Source: Scedosporium boydii (lineage: Eukaryota; Ascomycota; Sordariomycetes; Microascales; Microascaceae). Taken from it: 64,000 nt of DNA. Below the pieces are notes generated by a model. That model had not been told where the DNA came from. It worked only from the letters and a program-made list of their open reading frames with translations, and ran no database searches. Numbering within the stretch: the first letter of the stretch is position 1; the number at the start of each line of letters is the position of its first letter. Below are positions 1 to 12,378 of the stretch, one piece after another. Position numbers and translations under genes: made by a program. The DNA lies in contig NJFT01000227.1 of NCBI GenBank assembly GCA_002221725.1, forward strand, positions 1-64,000, given 5' to 3'.

Positions 1-1629
1 GGGGATGTGTGTTAGCTCTACTTCATGCTCTATTTTCTAACTTTCGTCGCAGAACCTGGAGGAGACGATGTGTTTGATTTGTTTGGTTGTTCTGGGGGAA
101 TGGATATTGGAAGGGGGGTTATACGAACGATTATAGTCGAGTTCCACTGCTCCGTCTTGGAATGGTCGTAGTATTCGGCCGAGCCAATGGCGCTTTGGCA
201 AGCCTAGAGAATGCAAAACAGCCTGGTTAGTGCCCGACACGAGCGACTTCTTCCGTAGAGAGACCCCTTTCCTCTCAATAGGAGAGGACCCATATCGTTG
301 GTTATGAACCGCTTCTCCATCGATCGCGGGGGAAGAAATAGGTAGGTGGATCACGGAAGGAGAAAACGCACATCATTGGCGATCTGCTTGAGGCGGTTGA
401 AGGGGACGGGCTATGTAGTTCATAAACGTTAGCTCAAGAAACACCCCGTCTTGCTTTTACCCTATAACATATGGGCTGATGATAATTTATACAGTTTCCT
501 CACCCCAATCGGGGGCACGGGAGGGTAATAAGGGAGGTCTGGTTTCATACCGGGCTCGCCATTATTGGGGAGGAATATCGAAACGAGGCTATATCAGGAG
601 ATAAATGGGAGCCGTGTTCGCAAAAGGGGGGAGAGCGCGGCGCGAGGGGAAAAAAAAAAAACGAAGCCACGGAATTCGCTCGTCCGTCAATCGAAACCGC
701 TAGGATTAACAAAGCTTCAAGACGTAAGTCTGGAGACAAGGAAGGAGGAGAAGAACCAAGACACCACGATGGGATGGTGGAATTCGTTTGTTTGGTTTGA
801 GTTGTTGATTACAGCCGTGTCTGTCTGAAGCGCAAGGTGGAGCTTTGGGGAATGCAAGATTTGGTTGCCTTATCTTCTTTGTTTGCTTGTTTCCCGTTTC
901 GTCGCGTGGTTGCTTGGCCGTGCATGTTGCCTGATCCACACATGCGTTTTCTCTATTGGCAGCTGATGGCGGTCGTTTCCGCCTGTCTTAATCGCACGGG
1001 CCTCAACCTGTATTTTGAGCAAGCTAGCACGTGACTCTTAGATGAGGCCGAGATACGATACCTGGGGGGACTTCGTTTGAATGTCTTATTAAGCGAGTTA
1101 TAACGCAGGTACCGGGTCGAGTTCAAGCTTCAGTGGGCTCATTTAGCCCAATCACAGTGCGCTACTGCATTGGTAGTGCATTTATCCTGGTCGCTTGAGG
1201 TGCCTAGCCAACCATGGTGCGACAATTCGCACGTGTGTACTTACGAAGTACAGCGTACAGTGTCGACTCTTAAGCCTTCCTCACAGTGGGGGGGAACTTC
1301 TGGAGATCTCCAAATCGACGTCAATTGAAACTCAAGTTGTTCTTCCTACCCATTTTCATATTTTTTCATCCTTTTCTTCCTTTCGCCTTTAGCTCTTAGA
1401 ACCTCGACCTTGTCGGCGCAATTGAGGCCGTCTATAATTACCAGATAAGCTCTACTCGGTCCAACTGACTTTGTCGATCGATAATTTCGAACCCGATACT
1501 GCGCCCCAGTCCTTGAGTTGCGATTTCTGATCAGCCTTGTTATCATCACCTGGTTCCCCATCATTGCCAAGACTCGAGCTGCGATCTCCACCTCCATTTC
1601 ATATCTATACGCCTTCATCAATTCCGACA
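1..1629. other. No gene seen; holds the vtc1 upstream region
   Basis: No reading frame here looks like protein. The stretch has an A-rich run near 650-661, a CCAAT box at about 1148-1152 and a TACGAAGTAC palindrome at 1242-1251. The pyrimidine-rich DNA just before 1630 is probably the vtc1 promoter and 5' leader. Confidence 0.6.
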
Positions 1630-2110
1630 ATGTCCAGCCAGCCTCTTCTCCAGACCTCCCAGGGTAAGTCTGCTCAAAGAGAAGAAAGCTCCTCTACAAG
1701 AGTTCCAGAAACATTTTTAACTAACCCTCATTTTCTTCCGTCTCCTAGGCAAGCGCATCGCCCTCCCCACCCGAGTCGAGCCCAAGGTCTTCTTCGCCAA
1801 CGAGCGAACCTTCCTCTCATGGCTCAACTTCACCGTCGTCCTCGGAGCTCTCTCCCTGGGTATGCTCAACTTCGGTGACCGACCCGCCTTCATCTCGGCC
1901 TTCTTCTTCACCGGCGTCTCCGTCTTCACCTTGCTCTACGCGCTGGTGACGTACCACTGGCGAGCCAAGTCGATCCGGCTGCGCGGCCAGGCCGGCTTCG
2001 ACGACAGGTTCGGCCCTACGATATTGGCTATTATGCTCCTGTTGGCCGTTGTCGTCAACTTTGTTCTGAGGATAGTCTATTCCGCCAAGGACCATTCTAC
2101 TCCTCGTTAA
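1630..2110 (+). CDS. vtc1: Vacuolar transporter chaperone 1 (VTC complex membrane subunit)
   Basis: Two exons, 1630-1663 and 1749-2110, give 131 residues. The intron starts GTAAGT, has a CTAAC branch-like site and ends TCCTAG. The protein is a short DUF202/VTC1 membrane protein: a cytosolic N-terminus with the family signature around [11 protein letters not shown], then three hydrophobic segments (roughly residues 32-50, 54-75 and 97-118). In yeast, Vtc1 is the small membrane subunit of the complex that makes polyphosphate and moves it into the vacuole; it lacks the SPX and catalytic domains of Vtc2-4. Length matches the family (about 130 residues). The start was chosen because the first exon is 34 nt and splices in frame into the conserved core. 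The gene converges on the Alba-like gene. Confidence 0.93.
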
Positions 2111-2673
2111 AGAATGTGGTATTAGGAAACCCGGGGGTCGCATCTGCGGTGGAGGTTGTCCGGAATGAAACATTTTTTCGGCAGAGATCGGCTGAGACGT
2201 AATGCCGAAATGTCTGAGTTGATTGGGTCGGAGGGTAAGAGACTGCTTGTGTTGGCCTCGTCGATCTGTGCTTGAAACAAAGCCTCTCGATTGAGTCTCG
2301 GGGAGAGGGCTGTGGGCGTTGGAATGGGACCGAAAATGGGATGATGTCGCGTGGCTGTGGCATATGGGTGCGGTGTTATCCAAGGTTGTAAAATTGCATA
2401 TTTCATTGTGATTGGTTCATTTTTGTATATTCTCGGTATAGTCATATCGGTGAGACATGATTTCCACCTCAGCTGGTGTCTTTGCCCCGCCGACCTTGGG
2501 TACGTCAAAACACATTCCGTCTGTTTGGGAAATGCCGGGGTATTGGTATTATAAGAGGGCTTCTCTCAGGGCTCTCTCGGTGGATTTGGTTCGGGTTGTT
2601 GGGTGTTGGATGATCGATGTTGGATGCAGCGTAGAAGTAGTCAGTTCGCCCGCGGTGGTCTTATTATCAACCT
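2111..2673. other. Convergent intergenic region
   Basis: This holds the 3' ends of vtc1 (+) and of the Alba-like gene (-). No gene or RNA was recognised. Confidence 0.6.
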
Positions 2674-3378
2674 TCACTCGCGTATCTGCTCCGTGACGCC
2701 CGTCTTGTTCCTGAGCTCCGGGACAGGAACGGTAGAAATAAAAATGGCAAGGGATTTCGTCTTTCGCGGCGCACGTATCGGATTCGCAGCTCGGTCGTAA
2801 ATCTCCAACTTCTCGAACCCATCATCACTCTCCTCTTCGCCCTCCTCGACGCTCTCTCCAGCCGCACCTCCAATCACCGTCTCTTCGATGACGGACCGGT
2901 CCTCGGGTTTCGGCGGCACCTCGAAGAAATGGTTGTACTGGTAGACGGGCTTTCCCTCCTTGGCCAATATCCCCTTTGCTGTCTCCGTAATCGTAATCAT
3001 CTTGCATACCTCGGACGGTCGAGCGTGGACGAGGGCGAGAGGTACCAGCTTGTTCTCCGTAGGTGCCGAAGTTTTCGAGCTTCCTTGGAGGTGTTCGACG
3101 ACTCTCGTGACTCGATTGCGGATCTTGGTAGACGACAACACGGACGCAACGACGACGTCGTACTTGAGCTTCAGCTCGGCGAGGGTCGTCTCGTGGAACT
3201 CGCACAGAGGGATCGAATTTGGGTGCGCCTCCGAACTGGCGTCTTTTGTCGCTGCTTTTGCGGCGTGGGTATTCCCGGATTTCTTGCCCGCGGTTGGGGG
3301 CTGTTTCCTCCTCTTGGATCCTGGCTCTTGGTTCGCAACGCTTGTCGAACCCTTCCTCTTCGAAGTCTGCGTATCCAT
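2674..3378 (-). CDS. Alba-like nucleic-acid-binding protein, possible RNase P/MRP subunit
   Basis: A single exon of 234 residues whose first ATG is at 3378. The N-terminal 50 residues are Lys/Arg/Ser-rich and probably act as a nuclear localisation region. Residues about 60-160 match the Alba fold: a predicted beta strand (DVVVASVLSST), a helix with KIRNRVTRVVEHL, then KLVPLALVHARPSEVCKMIT and a second helix. A Glu/Asp-rich stretch follows (around 180-195). In fungi, Alba-domain proteins of this layout are annotated as Rpp25/Pop6-like or simply Alba-like. The link to RNase P/MRP is family inference; no residue here proves it. A role as a general RNA-binding Alba protein is the alternative. Confidence 0.8.
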   Translation of the reverse strand: MDTQTSKRKGSTSVANQEPGSKRRKQPPTAGKKSGNTHAAKAATKDASSEAHPNSIPLCEFHETTLAELKLKYDVVVASVLSSTKIRNRVTRVVEHLQGSSKTSAPTENKLVPLALVHARPSEVCKMITITETAKGILAKEGKPVYQYNHFFEVPPKPEDRSVIEETVIGGAAGESVEEGEEESDDGFEKLEIYDRAANPIRAPRKTKSLAIFISTVPVPELRNKTGVTEQIRE

Positions 3379-6300
3379 TTTGTTCAACGACGGGATCGAG
3401 GGACTCTCTGGTGAATTGGCGGCGATACACCGCGTCTCAAGGATCTGGATGTTAAATTTCTATAAGCAGCCGTATTGGGCGCATGATTATTAGGGTGTTC
3501 GAGGAGGGTAGTAAGAGCTTCGTTGTCGTCTTCGATGAACGAATTTTTGCAGAGCAGATCGGAGGCACCTTTCCCTTTCCCGAAGTGTGGGTAAGAATCT
3601 TGGTTTAGCTTGGAAACTTGAGCTTATCGATAAGACGCAGACAGCGTGGTCAGCAACTGCAACCCCACACTCCAACACAGGGACCAACCCAAGCACACGG
3701 GAACTATTTTTGTCTTCGTGAAGTAACGATTGAGCAAGGCTTTGGATGTGGGCAATGGACCCTTGTATGAAGTAGGAGATTATTTGTGTTGGTACATGCA
3801 TGGAACTACCTATGGGTTGGTTCTTCTGGATGCGGCGTTGATCTCAACATCGTAGACCCTGGAAAGCATCAAGTCCGGTGTAGACGCATCAACCCATCGC
3901 TTCTGCGTTGAGGATCATCCGGGCTTCGTAAGAGGGAGCATCATATAGAATACGTACACAGAGAGTCCCCGGGAAGATGCCCAGTCCCGAGGCATCGATC
4001 TCCTCATAGTCTTCTCTCTCACCATCATGGGGAGCTTCTAGCCGTTTACGCCCGTCAAATGGCTTGGGCCCAAACAAAACAGCTTTATATATCCCATTCT
4101 CGAAACTAGATCGCCTACTATCTAAGTTTACCAGCTAACACGGACTCTTTGCTGGAAGATGACCCTAGTCCCCTCCTCTAACATGACGGGCTAGTGACAA
4201 GCTCTATTTTTAAACAATAGCAGACTCTTGCTAAATCAATCTGTTCCGTTCCCGCGGGGATGATGCGCTATGCGAGAGGGCCACGCCCCGAGTGCAGTGC
4301 ATATCGATCTGTCGTATCATATCACCCGAGGAAGTTTCAGAATTGGGCCACAAGGTTTATCATCATGCCTTTTCCCGCGCTGGGGGACGTGGGCGTGGAG
4401 CGCGCCACACGAGAACCTCCAAAATGTCCATGCCCCGGCAGGATGAAGAAAATATCGAGGCGCGGAAACTCTTTTAATATCAAGTAAACAACAGTGATCA
4501 GCGAACCCCGTCATAGACATAGCCAATATGAAATCCCTCTCTCTATCGAATCCTTCAGCCGAGAGCACGGTTTCAGACAGCAGCCCGCAGACTGAGAGCA
4601 CTTTGGAGATATCGATATGATTGGCTGAATGTTTCATGCCCATGGTTCTGTCACAGGCCACGGACCACGGACCACAAACCCGTGGTTCATGTACCCTGTT
4701 GTACTTTTGTACTTATCGCTTCGAGATGCGATATTTTGGTAGATTATTTTGGTAATGTTGCCGAATCTGAGGGATGGTCAGTGCGCTGTTTCCGGATGGA
4801 ACCAGGCTCTGCCGTGATTGGGTGCGAATCCCAAAATCGCAAGGAGCATCAAAGATCTCTTGCTACGGCGGGGCTGCAAAGATTGGCTTAATATTAACAA
4901 CATGCTCAAATAAACTTGCGCTCGGAGGAAGCTGGCCTCTGTGCGCCCCAGTGGAGTCGAGACATCAAGTTCCCCGCAGTTGATCGAAGGTCGGACTAGA
5001 AACTTTCAGGCATCATTCACCTCGAGGATTGGAATGCTGCCAGATTGGACCTTTCGACAATCTCGATGCAATGCAGTGAGCCAGCATTATGTAATTTCCA
5101 GCCTTGAGGCAGAGGTCAAACGGCGGGAGTCAATGTTCAGATGGTGCGGTCGCCTCTTCAGGCCTCACAGGCTGCATGGCTCATGCAGCTACTTTCGATC
5201 AGTTTTCGTTCCGGAATGCGATTGCAGGGGCCCGCCCTTGACGGTGACCCCAGCTAGTGTCACGATAATTGGGGATCTCCTATTGAGTGCAGGGGGGCAC
5301 TTTTCCAAAATTGGAATGCTGTTAGGGGGTTACCCATCGAGCATTTTGGGTGTTCATGAGGTTGTTGATGCCTGCTGAAGTTGGCTCGCCGTAATGAATC
5401 CTCGTGGTTGCAAGCCCTTTTGAAGCCACCAACGAACGGCACAATTGAGATCATGAACCTTCTTGTGATGTACTTCCCCTCTTCGAGCTCTGGTTCGCCT
5501 CAGTCCTTTTGCGATCTCGAATGGTGTGCGGGGAGGTCGCCCTAGTGGATGTACTAGTGGCGGTAGTGGATACCATGAATGAGCCCTTCCCCTCCGAGTT
5601 CTTCGCTTGATCCTCGAGATGGAGGCTGCCAATTTTGGAGGGTGCTAGGTATTTCGCTAACACGTCGAGACCTTGGGGACTTGGAGGGTGGGGAGGCAGA
5701 AGCGCATGACGGCGGCTTTGAAACAAACGAAGTTGGGAGGGTGTGCCACAATCTGGGAAAGCCGGCCGTTGGACGATATCATATTCGCTATTGTTTGGCG
5801 AGGGTGAGGCTGCCTGGGGTGAGCGAAGGCATGTCTCGGCAGCTAGTTGCGGCTCAAGAATCGAGTATCAAGGGATCGGCTAGGTTAATGGCAACCAACG
5901 CAGCCTTTGGAGGGCAACACTGAACTTTATCAGGGGTCCTTCTCTTGCGGACTATTTAATCCTTCGTACTTTATTCTGGTACGACTTCGTCCACTACTTC
6001 GTATCTTGGTCCACCAGAGCTTGTCCACTACCTCGCCGACTCAAGCATTAGTGGGTCCAGTTGATACCTGGCCTGGATCTGGGGCGTTCAGAATGCACCT
6101 GCCCAGTCAATCAAGCTTAGCCAAGGACAACGTGCAGGTGCAACATCAGGTTTAAATTGCCGAATGGAGGCCCTTTCCCCCGGATTTCGCAGGTGGAAGC
6201 GACGATGTCTTGGTCTTTCACTCACGAAAAAAAAGGCGGGAGGACGGAAATTTCGTGATAGGCTGCGATTGTTGAGCCGGCGATTATTACCTCCAGATAA

Positions 6301-8783
6301 GCGAGAATCTAGAGACGCCCTTCAGAGGGTTGATTATGACTCTATGAGTAAGTGCAGTGGGAATTTAGTTCAAGATCGTCGAGAGTCCCCTGTAACAGGC
6401 TTGGTGGAGATCTAACCTTAGATAGAGGGGTTGAAGCTTTTAGTGGCAGGCTTCAATTGTTAGTGGATGAAGGTAAATTGTATCCTTCAATGTCTATAGA
6501 TGTCACTGATTCTCTTGGTAACGGATCAAATCCCTATGGCGTACGAAAGTACCGAAATGCCAAATTCCATTTCCAGGGGACTATTCATTCATGTCCTGGA
6601 GAACTGTCTCGAAGGGGGGGGGGAATCCAGGAGAGAAACAATATTTCCCCAAGAGTTCTCGGAGACGAGCCCAGCCTGGCGATCCATTTCCGACGGTGCG
6701 CAGTCTTTTAGTGTAATACAAGATCAAATGCGGAGCTTCGCTGGATGACGCCTTCGCAGCTCAGAAAAAATGGGGCGAACACCGAGAGCATTGAAACAGC
6801 GGAGAAGGGAGTAGTGTGGAGTGTCCACTGCGCTGCAACTGCGAGCTTCGTCCCACTATCGTGAGTGCTGGACAGATATTAGATGAGTTCTGAAGTAGGA
6901 CCGGCTCACTTCGATGTTGCAAAGTTACCTGCGCGCAACTCCACTGCGTTGTACCATTCTTATCGCCTATAGGGCACTCGTTCTGCATTTTCCAGGATCC
7001 TACCTCGTATCGGCGGCGAACAGTCGGATCATGGAATATGCTCCTCCCCTATAAAACTGGAGCCCGACAAAGCCAGCGCAGCTCGATCAATCCGATAAGA
7101 AGCGGTGCCATCCGCAAACCACGCCAGCGGAGGAAATGGTCAGAGCTCATATGACACCACACTTTGAACTTACCTCAGTACGAAGGAAGTACACTCACTA
7201 ACAACAAGCACTAGGAGACGGGACCGATGGGAAAATTAGTGGACCGCTATTATAAGTACCTTTCCGCATCCTTCGTACTTGGAAAGCCTACGCGTACAAA
7301 GCCGACTACACCGCGACAGGCAACAGTGGTCCGGGACATGGTGAGATTCGATAAAGTAAGTTTCTGAACTGTCGCAACTCGGAAATATCGAGTGCGGAGG
7401 CGGGTGGTCTAGGACAAGCTGCAGAAAGGCAAAAAAAAAAAAAAATAGAAACAAACAAGAAAAGGAAAAAAAAATCGTCAATCAAAAATGCAGCGATCAT
7501 TTCTTGCGCCAGGCTGCTGGTGCTCACTCAGTTCTTCATTTTCGGGATGCTGTCTTTAATCTCCCTCTCTCTCATCTCTGGGCGACACTTTCCTTTTTGC
7601 TCATTGTCAGATCAAGTCACCCCTTTGTGTTGGCGATCTGACCAATCAGAACCCAGGAACTAGAGCCCACCCCTAGGCTTTACGTTTCCTGTACTGTACA
7701 AACACGTGCTCGCTCAGTACTGTACGCCAAGTATCATTTATTACGACACAGAGCTGTAGCGGTACAAACATTGCAGCAATGTTTCCTCGTATTTCGTACA
7801 GTACCGCGACGGAGTACACAAGGTACTGTCACGCCGTCAGCTTATAAACGTACCCCGTAACGCCACGCCACCCTCCCCCGGTACCCATACCACCCATGCC
7901 ACCAACCCTTGCTCCTTCCATCCCTTCCATCCCTTTCCTCGTTTCCTCGTCCCCCCTTCCAAAACTCAGCTCATACACTTCGCTGTCCGAGGCTTTTTCC
8001 CTTCCATCAAATTTCCCTTTCCCTTCATTGTTTCCCTTCCCCCAGACGACCTTTTTTTCCTCACTTCACATCCCCCAAAATCACCCCAAAACGGAGACAT
8101 CACCAGCAGCGAAGCAGAGAAAAAAAGGGACTCTCCAACTGTCCGATTTTACTTCGCGCCTTCCTTAAAATAATTAATCGTTCCTTTTAATCGAGGCTTT
8201 CAGTAGCTCTTGATTTATTTCTCCTCTTTTTTCTTCATTTCTTTTCTTTCTCTTGTTTTTCGCACAACGTCAGAAGCCCACGCGCATCGGTCGCAACGGC
8301 ACTGTCTTCACTTGTTTGTTTGCCCCCATTTCTACTTCCCTCCGCCCCTTCCTTTCTATCATTTTGCCTGCCCCCTTTCCCTCCTTTCTCGTCGCTGGCC
8401 TCTCGAGGAGTCGCAAAGAGAATTATTCGCCACATCCAACCGCTGCGATTGACCTTGTCGCACCGCCCCCTCTTTTCCCTCTCTTTTTTGTTCTTTGTCC
8501 TTTTTACCAACCACAAACCTCGAGCTGGTAGCTTAGCTCGCCGCCGCCGCGACTAGGCTGCAGCATTTGAAATACTAATTCGCCGTACTGACTTTGTGTT
8601 ACGTCAGCCTCCGCACTTTTCGCATCGCGCGACTCCAGCACTCCACAGCAACCTCCCTCGCCACCTTCCAGCACCCGGTTCCTGCATCCCTTCCACAGCA
8701 ACATTTGTTTGTCGCGACTAGGCGCCCACAGTCGCTAAACTCTCTCTTTCTCTTTCCCAAAAATCGCCCATCAGAACGCGCAT
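3379..8783. other. Gene-poor region, ending in the AHC1 leader
   Basis: I find no convincing gene in 5.4 kb. Long frames exist (for example 4941-5378 +) but have no recognisable domain and biased, low-complexity translations. There is an A15 run at 7431-7445, several GTAC-rich palindromes (5961-6004, 7176-7192, 7271-7280, 7785-7830), and from about 7860 to 8530 a strongly pyrimidine-rich + strand that is probably the promoter and long 5' leader of the next gene. Confidence 0.55.
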
Positions 8784-10745
8784 ATGTTTCGGTTCTGGGG
8801 AAGCGACTCGAGGGGAGGTGATCAGAGCGTGAAGATCGATCGACCCGTGATTCACTCTTTTCCCACGCCGCAGCTGCATTCGATCAATCCGACGATAGCG
8901 ACGTCCGGTCCGAGCGGCGCCTACGTGGCGCGACCGCCCCTGAAGAGGGAGCGCGATGAGGTTTCTTTGAACAGTGCGCCTGTCTCAAAACGTCCCAAGC
9001 AATCCGACCCCGAGCCCGAGGAGCAGCAGCCAAGTGTTCAAGCCCCGCCTCTCGATGATGACGCCAAAGTCAACTCGGCGCACGTTTCCGATGATCGCCT
9101 CGACCGAGCGCGCGACGCGATCCAGTTTCACTTCGGACTCGAGATCCTCTACAAGCATGACGAGCTGAGACTGATTGACCAGGAACTCGCCAAATGCCAG
9201 GTCGCCCTGGAGCAACTGCGCCGCTGCCACCTCATTCCTTACCCCATCAACTACCCGACTCCGGATCAGATGGTGGAGATTTGCAGTGGAAAGGGTCCTG
9301 CTCTTCGGAAACGCGGCAAGGAGGTTCCCCGATGGGCGCCTCCCTTTGGTGTTGTTGACGGACCGTATGCTAGGCACTACTCGAAATGGCTCATTCCCGA
9401 TCCCATGTTCGACGGCATGCTACCCGAGTGGCAAAATCCTTACGAAATGCGCAGCTCGAGAGCGGCGACGGCTGAAGGGAGGACTACCCGAAACAGCGCC
9501 GGAGACACGTCTCTTACCGGGAAGCAGCGACCCGTCCGTGGTACTGCAGGCCAGAAGCTTCAGTCGCTCACGAGCGGATACCCGACTCCCAAGGACAAGA
9601 ATAGTCCCTGCGTTCTCAAGCGCCAATCCGACGGCAAAACGGTCAAGCTTGTCTGCCTCGACTGTCATAGGGAGAACTTTCTCAGCATCCAGGGCTTCAT
9701 CAACCATTGTCGCATTGCGCATAGGAGGGACTTCAAGAGCCATGAGGAAGCCGCCATCCACAGCGGCCATCCAATCGAGGTGCCCACAGTCGCCAAAACT
9801 CCAGTTGCCCCGAAGCGAGTCATTGAGGCTCCACCGAAGCCAGCCGCGCCCGCCGTCACGACTGCTGCTGTCCCGCCTCCGCCCACCGGTCTCGTCCATC
9901 CTTACGCACAGTCGGAAGTGTCAAGACACGAAGCTTTCTCGAACCTTCAGCGTCGCATCCAGGAGTCTCTCCGTCTCTACCAGCAGGGAAAGCACCCCAG
10001 TGCCTCGGGAATTCCTACTGCTTCACCTGCTCCTGGTGCTGCCAAGAACGCGACTTCGTCCTCTTCCGGATCTTTGATCCCTTCGTCTGACACGCCCTAC
10101 CTCTCTCGTCTGATGAAGGCGAAGCAGTTCAGTGGCGATCTTCAGAAGCTTGTTACCGAAGCCAAGGCTGACATTGACGAGGATGACGTATGTACTCCCG
10201 GCTACGACATGGATGAGAGCGAGACACCTTCAGCTGCCAGCCCAACTTCGGCCCCTCCCGTCTTGCGCATGCCCGCCGGTCATCACGCGGCTACTACACG
10301 ACCCGTTAGTAAGACTGGTCCTTCCTCTGTCCTCCCCCTCGCGGCGCCTACATCTAGGAAACCAGGTCAGACGAAAGTTGTCATCATTAGAAACGATGAT
10401 GATGATGATGACGAGGAGGCGGATGAGGACATGGACTTGGATGCGAACATGAGCCCCAATCCTTCGGCTAGCAACAATGCTCCGTCTCTCGTTAGCGACG
10501 ATGGCGAGTACGACGAATCGGATGATGGCTCCTCGGAATCCGACGCCAGCGACAATATGGAGGCCGAGTCGCTTTCTGACGTTGCCGACATCGCTATGGA
10601 CGATGACGCTCCCAGATCCTTGAGACATCATGGTGAATCTGGCACCGCCGCCGCTGTCCGGCTACGAAAGGAGAACAAGAAGGCCGTGACTCTTGTCAGT
10701 CCGATGAAAAACGCCGGCGACCGACGAGGCGCTCGCAATGTCTAG
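8784..10745 (+). CDS. AHC1-like subunit of the ADA histone acetyltransferase complex (C2H2 zinc finger)
   Basis: An intronless gene of 653 residues. A basic and proline-rich N-terminus (to about 95) leads into a helical block at residues 105-150 and a conserved patch (YPTPDQM, then WAPPFGVVDGPYARHYSKWLIPD) at about 165-210. An atypical zinc finger follows, with C291-x2-C294 and H308-x4-H313. The C-terminal third is disordered and has acidic clusters, including a D/E run at about 534-545 encoded by a GAT/GAC repeat. This arrangement is that of the fungal AHC1-type zinc-finger proteins, named after yeast Ahc1, which is needed for the integrity of the ADA (Gcn5-Ada2-Ada3) complex. Assignment rests on the finger and the block before it. 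The direct role in this organism is inferred. Confidence 0.75.
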   Translation: MFRFWGSDSRGGDQSVKIDRPVIHSFPTPQLHSINPTIATSGPSGAYVARPPLKRERDEVSLNSAPVSKRPKQSDPEPEEQQPSVQAPPLDDDAKVNSAHVSDDRLDRARDAIQFHFGLEILYKHDELRLIDQELAKCQVALEQLRRCHLIPYPINYPTPDQMVEICSGKGPALRKRGKEVPRWAPPFGVVDGPYARHYSKWLIPDPMFDGMLPEWQNPYEMRSSRAATAEGRTTRNSAGDTSLTGKQRPVRGTAGQKLQSLTSGYPTPKDKNSPCVLKRQSDGKTVKLVCLDCHRENFLSIQGFINHCRIAHRRDFKSHEEAAIHSGHPIEVPTVAKTPVAPKRVIEAPPKPAAPAVTTAAVPPPPTGLVHPYAQSEVSRHEAFSNLQRRIQESLRLYQQGKHPSASGIPTASPAPGAAKNATSSSSGSLIPSSDTPYLSRLMKAKQFSGDLQKLVTEAKADIDEDDVCTPGYDMDESETPSAASPTSAPPVLRMPAGHHAATTRPVSKTGPSSVLPLAAPTSRKPGQTKVVIIRNDDDDDDEEADEDMDLDANMSPNPSASNNAPSLVSDDGEYDESDDGSSESDASDNMEAESLSDVADIAMDDDAPRSLRHHGESGTAAAVRLRKENKKAVTLVSPMKNAGDRRGARNV

Positions 10746-12378
10746 ACAACGAGGTTAGACAGAGCCTTGCGCCGAATGCTGTTTCCGAAGAGAGGGCCCA
10801 TCGCCGACTTTCTCCTGCTCATTTCTATCCTTCTTTTTTTTCACTTCAATTCGACTTTCTCACCTTGTTGGGCTGCTCGCCCTACTCCTTTTTCGACAAT
10901 ACTCGGTTTTAGTTCATGATATATTATTAGCCCCAGACACTCTCAGCTCTTCTTTCCACCTCCAATGCTCAGGTTGCTTAACCACGCGATGGTCACAGCG
11001 ACGATGTGGTATCTCATGGTGGATTAGGCAACGACTTGGGGTTGTGTCTTGCTGATGGGGTGTGGGCTTTTCTTCTTCATCTCCTTGCTTTCGAAAGTGC
11101 TTTTCTTCCTTGCATGGTGTTCCGGTTCAAGGGGTTCTCAGCTTTATCTCTTTTATTTTTTAGTTTCAGTTTTTTTTTAGGCCTTTTCTATGTCATCTAT
11201 CCCACTCTTGTACAGGAGCAGCGGATTTTTTTTAACGTTGTCTGCTTTTCCTCTAAGCATGTCAATTGCTTCTTTCTGCTTTCATTTCTTCTCTGGCTAT
11301 GGGCTGGGTTTTCCAAGGTTGGGGGGAGTTGGTGTGGGAAAGGGAAATGCTTGAGATTGTGCAAAACAGCTGGGTCCCTCTCGGGATTAGGGAAGGGGGA
11401 GGGTGGTTAAGGGACTCTGGAACTTTAGAAGGCTGCTTTTTCTTGTCTCTGCTTCACTTTTTTCTTTACTTTGCTTTGGAACTTGGAAGAGGGATCCTAT
11501 GTCTGTTTTTATTGTCTATCGACTTTCCCTTTCTCAATTCTCCTCTTCTTGTGTATGTTTTTCCCCTAGTCGTTTTTTCCTTACAAAGAGCGAGAAAGAA
11601 GAAAGAACATAAAGACGAAGGGGGGGAAGGAGGGCCATGATGTGTATATTATTTGGCCCGGAAGGAATAAGAGACTCGAGAAGAAAAACCCGGAGCTGGG
11701 AACGGCTGGAATAAAAACGGGGCTCTTCGAGAACAGATGAGCCGTATTTGCAAAGAAATGTGTCTACTGTCCGCTCGTGAATGTGATGTCTAGATTGGAT
11801 TAATTGTTGAACTTGAAGCTGATTTGGACGGCATGTTTCGATGGTGATGTCGTTGGTTGGATCAACCCAATCTTGGTTATTATTACGCTAAGGAATTCGT
11901 TATACCTCCATCTCCAACCAATCCTGCTCTGGCCCCATGGTCCCCTGATTAGAAAACATGAATTTAATTTAGACGCCAGAGTTTAACGATCGAGACTTCG
12001 AGCTATTGTTCAAGGGACTGCACCTTTTTCAAATGCTGTCTCTGAGGTTGTCAAGTTTAGCTTCAATCGGTCGAAGCTTTCTGTTTGCGTTTTTGGGGAT
12101 GTTTAGAAGCAAGCAGAACATGAAACCCCAAATAGACGCGTCGCGTAGCCCACAGCAACAGACCAAACAAAGCCAAGATGAAAAAAAAAATGCACTTATG
12201 AAGACAACATCGCATGATACCACGAGCATCAACACCAACAATTCAAGGATATTGCGTCTATTCCAAGAAAAAAAAAAATGAATCAAAATGCTGATACCCG
12301 TTAATTAAAAGATCCCAGCACTCCTCAATCCCCATCCTCCGCACACAGTCTACCCGAACCTTCCCCTTTTGTTTCGCT
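10746..12378. other. Convergent intergenic region, T-rich
   Basis: The region lies between the ends of the AHC1-like gene (+) and the GPI-protein gene (-). It is T-rich on the + strand from about 10830 to 11600, as expected of 3' untranslated DNA. No further gene was recognised; the hydrophobic frames at 11006-11640 are translations of T-rich DNA. Confidence 0.6.

Noticed and set aside
4941..5378. 145-codon frame in the left gene-poor region
   Set aside because: No recognisable motif, mixed composition, no supporting neighbour or splice pattern.
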